The position numbers and the translations under genes are program-made. A stretch of DNA of 64,000 nt. It comes from Symbiodinium kawagutii. Lineage: Eukaryota > Sar > Dinophyceae > Suessiales > Symbiodiniaceae. The DNA lies in contig VSDK01004377.1 in the NCBI GenBank assembly GCA_009767595.1, positions 115,555 through 179,554 on the forward strand, given 5' to 3'. The notes beneath the pieces are model-generated. The model had not been told where the DNA came from, made no database searches, and was given only the letters and a program-made list of their open reading frames with translations. Shown in pieces: positions 11,629 to 23,904 of the stretch; position 1 is the first letter of the stretch; each line of letters opens with the position of its first letter.

Positions 11629-11711
11629 TATTAAGCCCCTGCATCCACCATCATCGACCATGTGGATCTCCTATCATTGCCCATCGCTGCAAATGTCGCG
11701 ATTCTGCCCAG

Positions 11712-11758
11712 GCCTTGAGATCCGAAAAGTCAGGCTCAGGCCTCGACTTCCATGGCGG
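11712..11758 (+). CDS. small exon candidate
   Basis: CTGCCCAG acceptor and GGCGG|GTGAAC donor; frame ALRSEKSGSGLDFHG. The open frame extends upstream, so the exon may be longer. Confidence 0.3.
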
Positions 11759-11819
11759 GTGAACCAGTCAGTGACTGGTTATTCAACCACTTGATGCTAA
11801 TTGGTGTTGGTTCTGTCTG

Positions 11820-12480
11820 CTTCTTGGTAGGTTAGCACACAAAGATATCTGCAAATGTAAATGCATTCATGCGTATACTATGTAAGGAGATGTGTGCAAC
11901 AATGTATGTTTGCATGTACATTCATTTGTAAACTGTGGGAAAAGAGTATCGCCTCAACCACAGCACAGGACATTTGTGCATGCTAAATGTATTCAATTTG
12001 TTGCTAACATCACCTGATGCAAGCCAAGGTCAGCAATATCAACGAGAGCAGCTGGATCCTAACTACTGTTAACTGCTGCAACTCCTCGTCCTCCGGAAAA
12101 CTAATCTTAAAGCTAGAAACACCGATTTTATGGGTAAACCCGCTACAATGGTGGATTTCCAACTTCCAGGTTTGTTTACCAGTGCAACCGTTTATGGCTA
12201 TGATTATGTTGTAATGTCCATCCCTCACCCACTGGGCATTTGCCATACGATTCTGCGATTTGATCTTTCTAATCAAACTAGATCGATTCCCATAATCAAG
12301 GGAGGGGCCGAATCAGACGTTTTAATCTTGATCAGAAGTTTGGGTATATATATCTGCCTGGAATAGAGGAACACAAATGGCAATCCATCATCCCACATAT
12401 ACAAGCATATGCAACATATGCAATATATTCAACATATACACGTAGTGTAACCCTACAATTGCTTTCACTCGTTTCCATGC
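11820..12480. other. no gene seen
   Basis: AT-rich DNA with CATGTA/TATGTA motifs. Small ORFs on both strands look like chance. Confidence 0.5.
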
Positions 12481-12494
12481 ACCAATTTGATCAG

Positions 12495-12538
12495 CAATGG
12501 CCGAATGGATTCCCAATGGCCTGGTTCCACCAACCCAG
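12495..12538 (+). CDS. small exon candidate
   Basis: GATCAG acceptor and ACCCAG|GTGACA donor enclose 44 bp; one frame reads MAEWIPNGLVPPTQ. Confidence 0.25.
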
Positions 12539-13220
12539 GTGACAGAAACGTGCTGAAATTTCCTGAGGTTGTGGCAATGGAGTATCAGGATCCTCAGTGA
12601 CAAATAGGTCGATCCCAAGTTGCCACCCTGAGTTGACTTTAATGCATGTGTGTCTGCGTTTGAATATCGTCGTACATGTTTTGAATGTATCTATACTCCA
12701 TCAGGTTTGTATGGATCTCAGACCGATCTGTACATGGTAAGCTATCCATAAATGTACAATAAGTCGTGTATGTTTTGAATCCATCCGTTTTCGTCTACAT
12801 TCGATAGCGTGGATCTCAATACGCATTCTTGCACAGGAGCATAGGCACAAACACATCTAGGTGGCAGGATGTTCCTGTGCTGGCATCCATCATTGGACCG
12901 GCAGAATTTGAACATGGCAAAGGTCAAAACCAACGGACCAATTGACCAACTGGTTGCTTAATTGAATGGATCAACAATCTTGGCATTAAATATCGAACAA
13001 ACATAATTAAGCATTGCATCCAGGTTGATTATTCAATGTTGGTTGATTACATATTCAACCTTGGCATTAGAACTTGAAGAGGCAAAATAACTCATAGAGA
13101 GCAACCAAGCAATCAATAAACCAAGTGACCAACAACAAGTTGCTGAACCAATGGTGAAAAAGGATGAACTTCTCCCTGTTCAGTGAACACACTCGCCCCT
13201 TGGCACCCCACGTTGGCCAG

Positions 13221-13285
13221 CAACGCCTCAACGATCGCTGCAAGGGACAACACGGGACATCGCAACACTATGGCTGGATGTGACC
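13221..13285 (+). CDS. exon candidate, frame uncertain
   Basis: GC-rich island after TTGGCCAG. Two + frames are open (QRLNDRCKGQHGTSQHYGWM and a frame containing TRDIATLWLDVTPV). Borders approximate. Confidence 0.25.
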
Positions 13286-13439
13286 CCAGTAACCATGGTG
13301 AATGTTACCAGCTGCTCACCAGTATTGAACACCTATGAGCACGTATCAAACCATGAACATATCATATACCTAAACAACTGCCATGAATGGTTGCCCATGT
13401 TTAATACATATGCACTAGTATGTATCTACATATTTAAAG

Positions 13440-13740
13440 ACATGTATTAGCTGGAAAACACACACACACGTATGAATACATATATGTATCTAAATATCAG
13501 TTCATAAACATATGTATATATAAGCACATTTGTATGTATAAAATAAATACAAATAGAACATGTGAATGGTAAGCAAACAAAAACAAAAACGTGCCATAAA
13601 CATCTATATGTTCACTTAAGATACATAACGTACAACTGGATAAATCTATGCGTGTAAAGTATATAGTAAAAACATGTACAAAAAACATGGCATCGACATA
13701 TTCATACAAACATGCAACTGTATACATATATGAGTATGTT
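13440..13740. repeat. CA and TATGTA-rich low complexity
   Basis: A short (CA)n run followed by ATACATATATGTATCT-type sequence. No coding signal; the Tyr/Phe/Val-rich minus ORF is compositional. Confidence 0.7.
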
Positions 13741-13797
13741 GTCAAACAACCTTCGCGAACAACCAACTAGCTCTCTTGTGCCTGCCGCGTCTTGTAG

Positions 13798-13862
13798 GTG
13801 CCGAAGTAGACCCGTAGCCGCAGTTCCATGGAGCCCCTGTAGCTGGGATGTGCTGACCGTTG
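13798..13862 (+). CDS. exon candidate, left chain
   Basis: CTTGTAG acceptor and CCGTTG|GTCAAA donor. The frame contains RPVAAVPWSPCSWDVLTVG. Confidence 0.3.
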
Positions 13863-14371
13863 GTCAAAGGGTGGATTCAATGAGATTGATGCTGGTGTAA
13901 ATCTTTGGAGATATTGTAGATTACATCATTATACCATAATAGTATGTAATGATTATTCATACTCTTCTACAATTATGATATACCATCTTAGCATCATATA
14001 GTTAGTTTCCTGGTATACCATTCTGGCGACCGCTGGACCTTGGGGGCTGTATGGGAACAATAAACAATTTCGACCCGGAAAATGGAGTCTGAAATAAAAA
14101 TCCGACCAATCACAAATATCCACCACTGCCAATTCGAAGAGTTTCTTCTAATTGGTCTTGAACAGAACGAAATGACATGCCGTAGCGTCGAAGCGACCCC
14201 AGCCAACAAAAAGTCTGCCAGACCAAAGAAATCTTTGACAGCGCTCTAGCTATAAGTCTAGGAGCAAAATACCACGGTAATTCGCAATCATTATACAAAA
14301 AACTATCCGAAAAAAGGCTCCAAAAATGTTCCTTGCATTTTTTGATATCTTTTGGTCGCGAAACCATTCAG

Positions 14372-14522
14372 ATTGGTGGTACGAGCAGCAGGGTCAACCA
14401 CCCTCAAGGCCCTCACCCATTGGGACCACTGGGCGGCACCAGGACATTCCATTTCTGAAGGAACAGCTCCTCCGCTAAGGCATGCCGGTGAACAATGGGA
14501 AGCCCGGCCACTCCTTTCCAGA
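14372..14522 (+). CDS. exon candidate, left chain
   Basis: From CATTCAG to CCAGA|GTGTTG, 151 bp open in one + frame with LKALTHWDHWAAPGHSISEG and EQWEARPLLSR. The antisense is also open. Product unknown. Confidence 0.4.
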
Positions 14523-14837
14523 GTGTTGATTGAGATCTTGATTGAGATCCCCCATGGGATACTGTCCACATGGGTTAACCATCACTAGCCATCATTAGCC
14601 ATTGTCAACCATCAGTAGCATTCATGTGCATTGATTAACTAACCATCATTAACTTCCACTAACCATCATTAATCAGGATCCACATGGGTCTCTGCAAATT
14701 GGGATCTTGGTTACCTCTGAAAATTGCCGCAAGTCTCCCTGTGGATCAGCTGGTAGCACCAAACCCATGGAGACCCTCACCATGACCTATCAAGCAACAT
14801 CATCGTTATCATTGTTTCGCGCTATAAACCATGATGA

Positions 14838-14958
14838 TGTTGGTGATGATGATGATGATGATGAGGATGATGATGATGAGGATGATGACGATGACGATGA
14901 GGATGCGGATGAGGATGCGGATGAGGATGTGGATGAGGATGATGAAGCCGCAAACCAA
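14838..14958. repeat. GAT/GAG trinucleotide array
   Basis: GATGATGATGAGGATGATGA-type array. In one frame it reads as an almost pure Asp/Glu run ending at a stop; an acidic tail is possible but not supported by context. Confidence 0.8.
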
Positions 14959-15943
14959 TGAATCGATTATGATCTGATGGTTAGAGCCTTTCTAGAGCTT
15001 GCACCGTGTTTACTTCAATGAAACAACAAACTCCCAAAGCGTTCATATGCAGCTTAATCAGCCAATTCCATTCCATAACTCTCGGGTGCTTGTCTTGCAG
15101 CAAGCGTGATTTGCGGTTGGTAGTACTACAAATGCAAAAAATGACAATAATTTTTCTTTCTGTTAAAGAAGCGTCCCCAATCAATAATTTTGCCGCCCCT
15201 TCAAGTGTTCATGAAAAAAATCATTCCTTGCGATTGAAAGCTCATTGGTCAAAAAAACTTCCAAAAAGGACTGTCGCCTCCCACGCGTGTGTATTGGAGT
15301 GAACCCGTGAACCCTCGTCTGCCCAGCTGTTCACGTTTTCCGTTGCTTCTTTTCAAAGGGTATTCAATATATTCAATGGTATTCAGTAGCCAGTAGGGAC
15401 TGTTGTCCTTGCCAAATGCTGAGTCTGCAACAGGTCAAAGGGATTGTAATATGGAAATTGAGGAGATGGTCATTTGGGAATGCTGCCTCAAAAGTCTGTA
15501 CGATCATTAAAATTGGGGATACCATGCCAGAATCAATGTTGTCAAGACCATACCTATATAGATTAAAAAAATGTTCTGCAAAGTATTACACAGTTTCTAG
15601 AGAAGTGATTCGGCAAACTGGGAGCGCGGTAAGAACTCTAAAACTTCTTCCCAACAAATCCTGACAATAGATACTGTCGCCATGTGAAGGATGGCCAATT
15701 TTTATGAACCATCAGTCTACCATGGTTTACCAGCATGAATCACTATGATATAACAACAACCAACCACTAATAAGCAATCCTTAACTTGGTGGCTTATAGA
15801 TCCCTTGCTAAAAAAATATTTTTAGTGGTTCTATGGTAAATCAGTCATATCCCAAAAACACTAAAAACCTAAGTTAGTGGGTACAAGCCATCCAATTAAC
15901 TAGTCAAAGATTTGTTGATCATCAAAAGGCAAGGACTAGGCAG

Positions 15944-16059
15944 CTGCGCTTCGCCGGCTCCCGTTTGCCATCATCGAAGTCTCGCAAGGCCTTAGACAAC
16001 AACACGGAGACGAGTCGACAACTCGCTTCCTGAATCTTCACCAAACATCTACAGATACG
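15944..16059 (+). CDS. exon candidate, left chain
   Basis: Acceptor TAGGCAG, donor ATACG|GTAAAA; 116 bp with the frame RLPFAIIEVSQGLRQQHGDE then STTRFLNLHQTSTDT. Among the most protein-like of the chain. The intron begins directly in a truncated family-1 MITE. Confidence 0.45.
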
Positions 16060-16137
16060 GTAAAAATGGTTGGTTTATTGTTGGAAATGACTGATAAACT
16101 GCATAATAATTGGAGGTACCCCTATTCGGAGAAACAC
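16060..16137. mobile_element. MITE family 1, left end missing
   Basis: Retains AAAAATGGTTGGTTTATTG and GGTACCCCTATTCGGAGAAAC. The left terminus is replaced by the upstream exon/donor. Confidence 0.6.
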
Positions 16138-16186
16138 TCATATCCACATTGCATGCGCAAAATCTCTTAAAGTCCTTTGACCATTT

Positions 16187-16263
16187 ACCTCCCAACCTTC
16201 ACTGAATCCACCGAATGAAATGGCCTTGGCTGGGTACATCAAGCATGTAGCGCCATCCCAAAG
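16187..16263 (+). CDS. exon candidate, left chain
   Basis: Frame NPPNEMALAGYIKHVAPSQ reaches a CCAAAG|GTGATT donor. The acceptor is not clear, so the start is approximate. Confidence 0.35.
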
Positions 16264-16509
16264 GTGATTTCATGTGGAACGTTGGGAGTTCTGCTCGCGT
16301 TGAACCTCTTTGGCCATATGAGGTTGTCATATACATGTGACATCTATCTGTATGCGTGAATGTGTATATTCACACCTGCATAGTCTACCTCCCACCGTCA
16401 ATATCGATCACTCCGGAGTAAGCCACATTTTCTTTGAGGCGAACGGCACTTGTGGCACACAAGTCCTTGATTAGATCCTGCTGGTATACCCCACGCCACG
16501 AGTGATCGG

Positions 16510-16650
16510 TTCATCGTCCACCGGCCATCTTCAAGGATCCAGCTTGCATCACTGCCAGCTCAGCCTGCCCATGCGAGCCAAGGAAAGTACTTCTTGGGCT
16601 GCAATTGTAGTTGGCTGATGCCCACCATGGGCATCCAGCAACAACCCGAA
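16510..16650 (+). CDS. exon candidate, frame uncertain
   Basis: A + frame is open for about 50 codons (RFIVHRPSSRIQLASLPAQP onward). A shorter exon from 16559 (LSLPMRAKESTSWAAI) with CTGCCAG/GTAGTT sites is the alternative. Two minus ORFs overlap. Confidence 0.3.
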
Positions 16651-16844
16651 ATATAACCAGCAACCAGTTGGTACATAAAGCCCATGAAATACCATGAGAA
16701 TACATCTTGACAATGAACGCAGGGGACCTTGCCATGGCTGATGTGCTTTTCCCCATCAATGATGAATCCCTGAACATCCCTGAACTGCTGTTCTCTACTC
16801 ACAAAGAAATTGTTTCTCCACGAAAATGATCTTGCTTTTACCAA

Positions 16845-16895
16845 ACATCATCTTGGAATGATTTGGTGTGCCCCTATTTGTGAGACATCCCTACT
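16845..16895. mobile_element. MITE family 1, right-half fragment
   Basis: TTGGAATGATTTGGTGTGCC then CCTATTTGTGAGACATCCC resembles the right half of family 1. Confidence 0.45.
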
Positions 16896-17226
16896 TTATC
16901 AGCCATGATTCGGGGAAACAAATCGGCTATTCAGCTCTCCACTTAGCAAATATAATCATCATCTCTGGCTGCGAATCGCTCCCTCAACATTAAGGGTAGG
17001 TTAATGGCTTGAAGAGTGGGGCAAACATCCAAAGGTATCAGGTAGATCCAAATATGTGGCACGATTGTGGTTGCGTTCCCACTATCCTTCTTCTTATCAG
17101 TCAGTCAAATGATTCAACTGTCCATCATTGTTTGGCTATCATTGATTGCTCATATAGCATTTCTCAACCATCCTTAGCCCCTTGTCACTATTCAGCCTCC
17201 ACTCCATACTTGAAACTTGACACCAG

Positions 17227-17291
17227 CACCGCTGTCTGGGCTTACTCCCAGCCCAATGCCTGGACCAGGGTGCTGGCTCCTGCAATCCAAG
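17227..17291 (+). CDS. exon candidate, left chain
   Basis: GACACCAG acceptor, ATCCAAG|GTGGAA donor; frame TAVWAYSQPNAWTRVLAPAI. Good composition and splice sites. Confidence 0.4.
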
Positions 17292-17759
17292 GTGGAAAAC
17301 TGGTTGATGCATGGTTGATACTTGTTAGTAACACCTATTAATCAATCATGATTCAGCAAAAATGATAAATGGCTAATGATTGATGGTGAATCAACCATCG
17401 ATCATGTCACCTTTACCTCTTCATCCATAATGAACGTGGAAAGGCGTCCTTGATTGGAGGAATCGGCACCTGTCTAAATTTGTGATTGAGAGTTCCCATG
17501 TGCAATGTAGAAACAGTTGCTGCAAACAAGAACATTGGAAATCGACCAACAGATACGAAGTCACACAAACATGCGAACTATGGTTGATTTGTATTGCTAC
17601 TAACCAGTGGCCTCTATGAATAGTTAATTGATGGTTCTTTGTCGAGAAGGAAAACTTGATTGTTGTGGAGATCTTTGGAGCTACAAGCTGTTAGACAACG
17701 TATCATGTCGAGTCTTTGGCCGACACCGAAATGCGGCTTGGACATGCGATGATGGAGCG

Positions 17760-18290
17760 TTTTTTTTCTGAATAATGGTTGATCGTGGTTAGTTTAGTAA
17801 TGGATGTGGATAATAACTAGCCATGACAGGGAAAATGATTTATCATTTCTTTTCCCTCCCGAAAAAAGAGCTGCCCAAAATCAAACATCTCCAGCTTATT
17901 CCTTGTTTGGGTTCAAGGAAATCAAGAGTTTTGAAACTCTTTCAACGCTGCTTTGTCCATAAATGCATGTTTTCCCATGAAATTTCAATTTGTTGGGTGG
18001 CCTTACACCACAATGACCATGGAAATATCCGAATTGGCTGGTTGGCAATTCCTATTCCCCATTCTCTTGCCATCAATAACAATTATCAAGCATCTTTATC
18101 AACCAGTGTCATGATCAGTACACCTAATATTATCAACCATCATCGACTATCAACCATAGCAACTAATCATTATTGATCATTAACCATCATTCAACCATCA
18201 TTCACCACTATCAAGATCCATGGGATTGACTATAATTTACCTTCATTAACCAAACATTTGTCATGATCCATCGTCATTGGCTGCTGGTTA
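17760..18290. other. intron/intergenic repeat DNA
   Basis: AT-rich, with CATTAACCATCATT-type repeats. A 117-codon + ORF (17823-18176) has no recognisable features and is probably chance. Confidence 0.5.
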
Positions 18291-18293
18291 CAG

Positions 18294-18412
18294 CACCAAC
18301 CCAGCTCCCAGATCCTAACGTCCCGTGCTCCACGGAACCTCCTGGGTGCGGCACCGCGACCTCATGGTGCTCAGAGACCTGCGCCGATCAGCACATGTGC
18401 TACGTAGCAATG
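18294..18412 (+). CDS. exon candidate, left chain
   Basis: GC-rich island from GGTTACAG to GCAATG|GTTGAG. Two frames are open: a Cys-rich one (CGTATSWCSETCADQHMC) and a Pro/Arg-rich one. Frame unresolved. Confidence 0.35.
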
Positions 18413-18479
18413 GTTGAGAGCGGTGGGTCTAATGATGGTCAATGCTACTGGATGGTCTAATCACAGTGTGCTTAAGAAG

Positions 18480-19030
18480 AGTTGATGGTTGATGACCAAT
18501 AGTGATGGCTAATGGGAAATGATGAATCATGATCAAAGGGTGATCATGATCAATGGTTGATAGTGTGGTTCATAGTTGCATGATTAATAGTGATGGTTAA
18601 CAAACAATTCATCTATGATTAATGGTTGATTAATAATAGTGGAGAATGATATTGAATGATAATGATTCATTGTTAATAATGGTTGATGGTTGATGTTGTG
18701 CAACAAGCAGCTTACAATGCTTAATAGTGATTGATAGTTGATAATTGCTTCATAATGGTTGAGAAATGAAATAATTGTGAACGGCTAATCAATGATTGCT
18801 TAGTGAATGGTTGATAATGGTCAATGATAAACGGTGCTAAATGACCAGTAATGGTTTCGGAGTAGTGAAGAACAAGGGTTGATTCATTGAATTCTAGAAT
18901 GTTTGATGATCAATTATGGCTGACAATGGTTCATATTGGCTGAAACTTGTTTGTAATATAGGTAGAAGAATCAACAATTGAAGGGAATACAATTAATGGT
19001 TGATGACGGTTATTGATGGTAGAGCCATAC
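18480..19030. repeat. degenerate AATGGTTGATAATGG repeat DNA
   Basis: Dense, degenerate AATGGTTGAT/GATGGTTAAT motifs with no coding signal. Confidence 0.7.
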
Positions 19031-19136
19031 CAAGCAGGGTATGCACATAACCTATATGTATATAAATACGTGATATGAATCGGATTGAACCCTGTCAATA
19101 TTAATCATGCGCACTATGTATAGGATACTCGAGAAT

Positions 19137-19286
19137 ATGGATCTACCAGTGACCATCAATGCTGAATGGGGGTTCATAACCACTAACAACCTGAATTGGA
19201 GGCCTGGATGGTACGAATTCCCGGCCACACCGCCTCATGGTATCCGGGAGAGGAACATTGAATCGTTCATGCTATTGAATAGATGA
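19137..19286 (+). CDS. small ORF / exon candidate
   Basis: An ATG-initiated 49-codon frame with NLNWRPGWYEFPATPPHGIR and then ERNIESFMLLNR before TGA. The GC-rich middle looks coding; it may be an exon of the left chain rather than a stand-alone gene. Too short for confident calling. Confidence 0.4.
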   Translation: MDLPVTINAEWGFITTNNLNWRPGWYEFPATPPHGIRERNIESFMLLNR

Positions 19287-19539
19287 TCCAAATCAACGGC
19301 CAGGGTCAGTCCTCACCAAGTGTGCTGTACAGCCATTAGCAAATACAGTAAGACCATTGGTTGATCAACCTGGGGTCATAACCTAAAACAGTAGCGTAGT
19401 GCAACACTGCAACGCCCAACTGGGCCTGACTCAACTGCAACTGGAGGCTTAGGTTGATGAAGCTGGCCCCTGCTAGCAGTAGGGGCGATCAATTTTTCGC
19501 TACGTTACGTCAGGAAGCGAATGGCAATGTCTTGTGTCC

Positions 19540-19690
19540 AATGTTTGTATACTCAACCAATTGTTGTACCCCTGGCTATATCAACCCCTTGTTGCTGGTT
19601 GTACAACCTGTGGTTGTATCATCCCCTGGTTGCATCAACCAATAGTTGTATGAATCCCGGCTGAATCCCTTGTTGTATCAATCATGCAGT
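19540..19690. repeat. ~22-bp degenerate tandem repeat
   Basis: Repeats of the GTTGTATCAACCCCTGGTTG type run up to the exon at 19690. Confidence 0.65.
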
Positions 19691-19760
19691 CGAGAAGCTC
19701 TTATCCCCGTGAAGGCGCTGCTGAGCATGGCTGGACCTCAAGCTCAGCATCCCGTTCCAG
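19690..19760 (+). CDS. exon candidate, left chain
   Basis: ATGCAG acceptor, TTCCAG|GTGAAA donor; frame REALIPVKALLSMAGPQAQH. Consensus sites and good composition. Confidence 0.42.
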
Positions 19761-19867
19761 GTGAAAGGAACCACCTCCATCTGCCTAGTTTCGATCATTG
19801 TCATTTGATGCTTACGGGTGGGACAAATACTGATGATGCTTGATTGGTGTCCATCCATTTGGTAGTT

Positions 19868-19927
19868 TAGATCAACATAGATCAACATAGATCAACATAG
19901 ATTGACATAGATCAACATAGATCAACA
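19868..19927. repeat. 11-bp tandem repeat
   Basis: TAGATCAACAT repeated five to six times, one copy altered (TAGATTGACAT). Confidence 0.9.
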
Positions 19928-20000
19928 TCATTTGGGACAGAACTTTGATCGGTGCTGTAGAGTCTGTAGAGTGGTTGGAGTTAACGCAGATTTTCCCCAG

Positions 20001-20078
20001 TCAATTGGTGCAGAGTCGGCTGCTTTCAGCTGGGTGACGCTGCCACAAGCGCTCTACGATTCCACAACGCGTCCTTAA
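20001..20078 (+). CDS. exon candidate, left chain
   Basis: After TTTTCCCCAG the frame reads SIGAESAAFSWVTLPQALYD then STTRP before TAA. It could be a terminal exon, or splice before the stop. Confidence 0.38.
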   Translation, partial: SIGAESAAFSWVTLPQALYDSTTRP

Positions 20079-20661
20079 GATTAGGCTTAACGTGTCTAAA
20101 CACCATGAAGAATTGAAACCTGGCCAATGGTGGCTGGAGTTGCTGGTTGGGAGGGTGATCAATCAAAATAATGGCAATTGGTGGGATCAAACGCAACTAA
20201 TTTTAAGAGATATATCAACCAATGTTTAGACGTTGCTCGACCAATATGAAAACTCTCCCAGCATTTGTATAGATGGCTCATTCTCAGGCTTTGCAGCAGG
20301 TTAGTTTAGTAGCAGAACTAAGATATGATCAACACTTTTGCACACTTACTAACCATTCAAACATTCACTATCATTAATTTAAACCTTGTTAAATGCTATA
20401 TAATATTGATGGGCAAAGACCTTTAAAATCCTCTAACCAATACATAAAAGGTGTTGATAGGGAAACCCATGATGGAAAGGGTATTCAAAGATGACCACTC
20501 TCCGTAACTTGAAACACAGAGAGTATCAGCAGGTTGGACCTCACATCGGGCAATGCAGGATTTGCTAGCCATGCATGATATTGAATGGAGGCGTACTAGC
20601 TACTACCTCTGCTAGTGAAAGGTGCCACACAGCATATCAATGTAAACTCACCATGCTGCAG

Positions 20662-20721
20662 CGAGTGCTTCTCTCAGACAAGTTGCACTGCGATTGCACC
20701 AAGGCTTTTTGTGTTTCCTGA
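20662..20721 (+). CDS. exon candidate, left chain
   Basis: After CATGCTGCAG the frame reads RVLLSDKLHCDCTKAFCVS then TGA. Confidence 0.3.
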   Translation, partial: RVLLSDKLHCDCTKAFCVS

Positions 20722-21375
20722 GGATCGGCATGTGGCCACTGCGTGACAAGTCCGTGATCCTACTTGTTGGTTGCAGCAGTATTGCTACACCGAAATATCT
20801 GCCAACGACCGTACTATTGTTTCATCGATTGCTATCACTGGGGCCATCTTTCCAAGTTGCAATTTATGCTTCTTGGAAGGAAACTAGTGCCAGTCTCAAA
20901 CTGACCTACTGGCAGTTTTACCGTAGCATTTACCAGGTTTATCCGTTCCATTGCCACAGTTGGCACGACCTCTACTAATCACTGAACATCCCTCCCCTTG
21001 TTAATTCACCATGACATCTTCAGCTACTCACCTTTGTGCTGACTCCTCACAGTTGGTGGGTATTTTGTTCCATTCAACAAAAGATAAAGGCACGCAATGC
21101 TTCGACTTCCATCGCGATGGCGCATCCTACATTCAATGACAGTGAACCACTGTTCATGATTGATAGTTACTGTCAACTATCGAAAATGGCTTTACTTCTC
21201 ATCAACCATAGTTTCATTCCGCTTTCAACGGATTCCGTTCTTCACTGGGTTGGTTGATGGGAAAATCCGCAGAAAACCGTTGTCTTCACCACCAATCAAG
21301 TTATAGAGGGTTCCTGTAGATATTCCCAGTAACTATTTCTTGGACTTCTGCAACGATGCTGCCACTGTTGCCCAG

Positions 21376-21457
21376 CCGCAACCCCGCCATGGCAGGCCTG
21401 CAGTCCATGGAAATTCAAANNNNNNNNNNAACCGCTTCCACCTCAATGACGAGTCCA
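21376..21457 (+). CDS. exon candidate with assembly gap
   Basis: GC-rich island between TTGCCCAG and GAGTCCA|GTTGGC, broken by N at 21420-21429. The frame cannot be followed through the gap. Confidence 0.25.
21420..21429. other. assembly gap (10 N)
   Basis: A run of N. Confidence 1.
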
Positions 21458-21509
21458 GTTGGCTGCTAAGTTGTCAGAGGGATTTGATCATCAACTTATC
21501 AACGGTCAG

Positions 21510-21735
21510 GGACGTGTATATGCGTGTATATATATATATACATATTTATATAGGAAATTTGAACATACATGAAAATATATAGGAATATGATCATCAAAAA
21601 AATACATACTATGAACAACATACCTATATATATATGTATATATACATGTATATAAATGAATAATATATATATATATATATTATAGTGTAATATATCTCCA
21701 TATATATATATATATATGCATATATACGCATGGTA
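21510..21735. repeat. (TA)n and TATATACATA microsatellite
   Basis: Several TA-dinucleotide tracts separated by TATGTA motifs. The Ile/Tyr-rich ORF over it is an artefact. Confidence 0.9.
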
Positions 21736-22681
21736 AATCTCATATGGGGTGCATAAACATATCTCTTGACCAACACCTGGGGTGTAAAATATACGCCAAG
21801 CATTGTGGAGATAAACTACAAAACACGCGGGATGTATTGAAAAATCGCAAGGAAATGTACACAGCGTAATTAAGAATATAATCAACAATCACATATACTC
21901 AGGGATATTGCAACATGAGTTGTTGATACGGGACAGGCACCGATAACGAGGAGGAACTACGACATGGACAATGAGAATGCAACGAAGCTGCACTCACCTG
22001 GAAAATTGCAGGTGGCACAGCCATGGAGTTGGCTAATGTTGGTCACCATACCATGAGGAGAACATCCATGCACAGTGAAAGGTCCATATCAAGCATCACA
22101 TTGGCGGCCTTATGGACTAGGACGCTCATACACCCTATAGCAGGCGATACACAGCAACCAGTGAACAGACATGTCAACATATATCAATATATATCAACCA
22201 ACCAGCTAAGACTTATGATTTCAGGGCAGGTCATTAGTTTATTGTGCGAGGTACATCATGGTACATGGAATGAAGAAAGCCACTCCTGAGTTTTTGACGG
22301 CCAGCAGCTCGCAGAAGGATCCACCATAGTTGCCTCAGCAACATGACCCACGTTGGGAATGCACTTAGCAGCATCTGAACTGAACTGACATGATCCTGAA
22401 TCCATCTACAGTAGCGGCCCAGTGCAAGGACTCTTCTCATCGCAAACATCTCGATTCTGAAAACACAGTGTGGTGGTTGGTCTTGAAATCTCACCTCGTC
22501 CCAAAGCATTGTCTTTTTCGACTAGCCCCAATATTTGGCCAGCGAGGAACATCAAACTTCGCAGTATTGATCTCATATAGATGTTTTTTTTCCTACAGTA
22601 CTCAGCACTACCCATCTCTCACTGGTTCCCTGCATGGATTAGCAATATAGATCAATCCAGTATCCCGGTAACAACTGTCAG

Positions 22682-22789
22682 TCACATCAACGCCTCTCCT
22701 TTGTCACCGAGGCCACGAACAATCTCTCAGCAATGGCTTTGACGTCTTCCAGCTGGCCTCAGTACCAGCAAGGGACCCCATGGTGGATA
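22682..22789 (+). CDS. exon candidate, left chain
   Basis: Acceptor CTGTCAG and donor GGATA|GTAACC enclose exactly 36 codons in phase 0, containing HQRLSFVTEATNNLSAMALT and WPQYQQGTPWW. Confidence 0.45.
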
Positions 22790-23466
22790 GTAACCAGCGT
22801 TGCAATCGCAAATAAGAAGGGAAAATCATCTACTAACAATATGCAGAATAGTGGTATACCGGTATACCCACATGTATAGATATTTGAAGGTAAATTAGGA
22901 CCTGTCCAAGGTAAGTGTCAGGGTTGGTTTATCAAGATTGATCTCTGATTGCTCTTGGTGAACAGGCCAAACAATGCCTGCGAGAGTCAATCGCTGTTGT
23001 TCTGATGTTCACCTTCTGTATGCACAATCTGTTGTGATTATGTTCACCGCACCCAAATCCGTAGTGAAACACTAATACACGTGGCTGCAAAATAACTGTC
23101 CACAGATTTGGTCGCGACCATCAAGAAATTGTGTGTTTGACCTCGAAAGACAAAGGGAAACTGACAAACTTATGCCCCTTCTGTTCACGTCCCAGAAATA
23201 AACCTACCAAAGGAACTGCTCTTCCCCCTGTCCGGTGCGGCATTTGGTAGTGTCCCATAACCTACAGGATTCACCAGCATTGGTCATATCCCCAGGAAGA
23301 TTGTTCGGTCGGTTGGTTGATTGGTCGATTGGTTTGTTATGGTTGTTGGTTGGTTGGTCCGTTGGTTTGTTGGCTGGTTAGTTCGATCTCTAGCAGCACT
23401 GGTTACATCCCCATGATTGTTGGTGACATCCACAACAATGACTGAGGCGAAAAAAACACTGTGCAG

Positions 23467-23554
23467 TCTGTGCAGCACAGCTGCACAACCCAAGTGCCCG
23501 ATGCTGAGCATCCCTGGCAATTGGTACATCGGCATTCAGCTCCTCTGTGCTGGG
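23467..23554 (+). CDS. exon candidate, strand/frame uncertain
   Basis: GC-rich island after GTGCAG. A + frame gives VQHSCTTQVPDAEHPWQLVH; another + frame and two minus frames are open as well. Confidence 0.25.
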
Positions 23555-23687
23555 CCTGATCTCCACCTTGGTCAGCCATCCACACTGCTGATGTCTTCCA
23601 AGGGTCGGATTTGCCGCAAAAAGATGATTGGTAGGTCTTTGCTGGTAGGATATGTTTGGGGAAATGGTTTCCTTTCCGGGTTGACAT

Positions 23688-23788
23688 GGTGGTTTCTTAA
23701 AATAGGGGTACCCCAAAAATGCTTGGCTTACAAATATAAATGGTTAATAATGGATGATTTGGTGGCACCCCTATTTTGAGAAACACCC
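23688..23788. mobile_element. MITE family 1 copy
   Basis: GGTGGTTTCTTAAAATAGGG start, CCCTATTTTGAGAAACACCC end, imperfect duplication ACAT/ACGT. It ends 58 bp before a well-supported exon. Confidence 0.88.
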
Positions 23789-23846
23789 ACGTGGAAACCA
23801 TGACAATTTGAAGACGAACAACAGATTTTTGGGTGTCCCACTGCAG

Positions 23847-23901
23847 CTCCAGCCGCAAGGTCCGGCTCTGCACCTGGGAGAGTGACAACCAGCCGTCGGA
23901 T
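23847..23901 (+). CDS. exon, left chain (well supported)
   Basis: Strong acceptor (TCCCACTGCAG) and strong donor (GGAT|GTGAGT) enclose SSRKVRLCTWESDNQPSD, entering with one base and leaving in phase 0. Product not recognised. Confidence 0.5.
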
Positions 23902-23904
23902 GTG

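Noticed and set aside
14707..14961. acidic protein tail
   Set aside because: The Asp/Glu run is a GAT/GAG microsatellite; upstream coding support is too weak to call a gene.
21499..21888. 129-codon minus ORF rich in Ile/Tyr
   Set aside because: Generated by TA/TATATACATA repeats.
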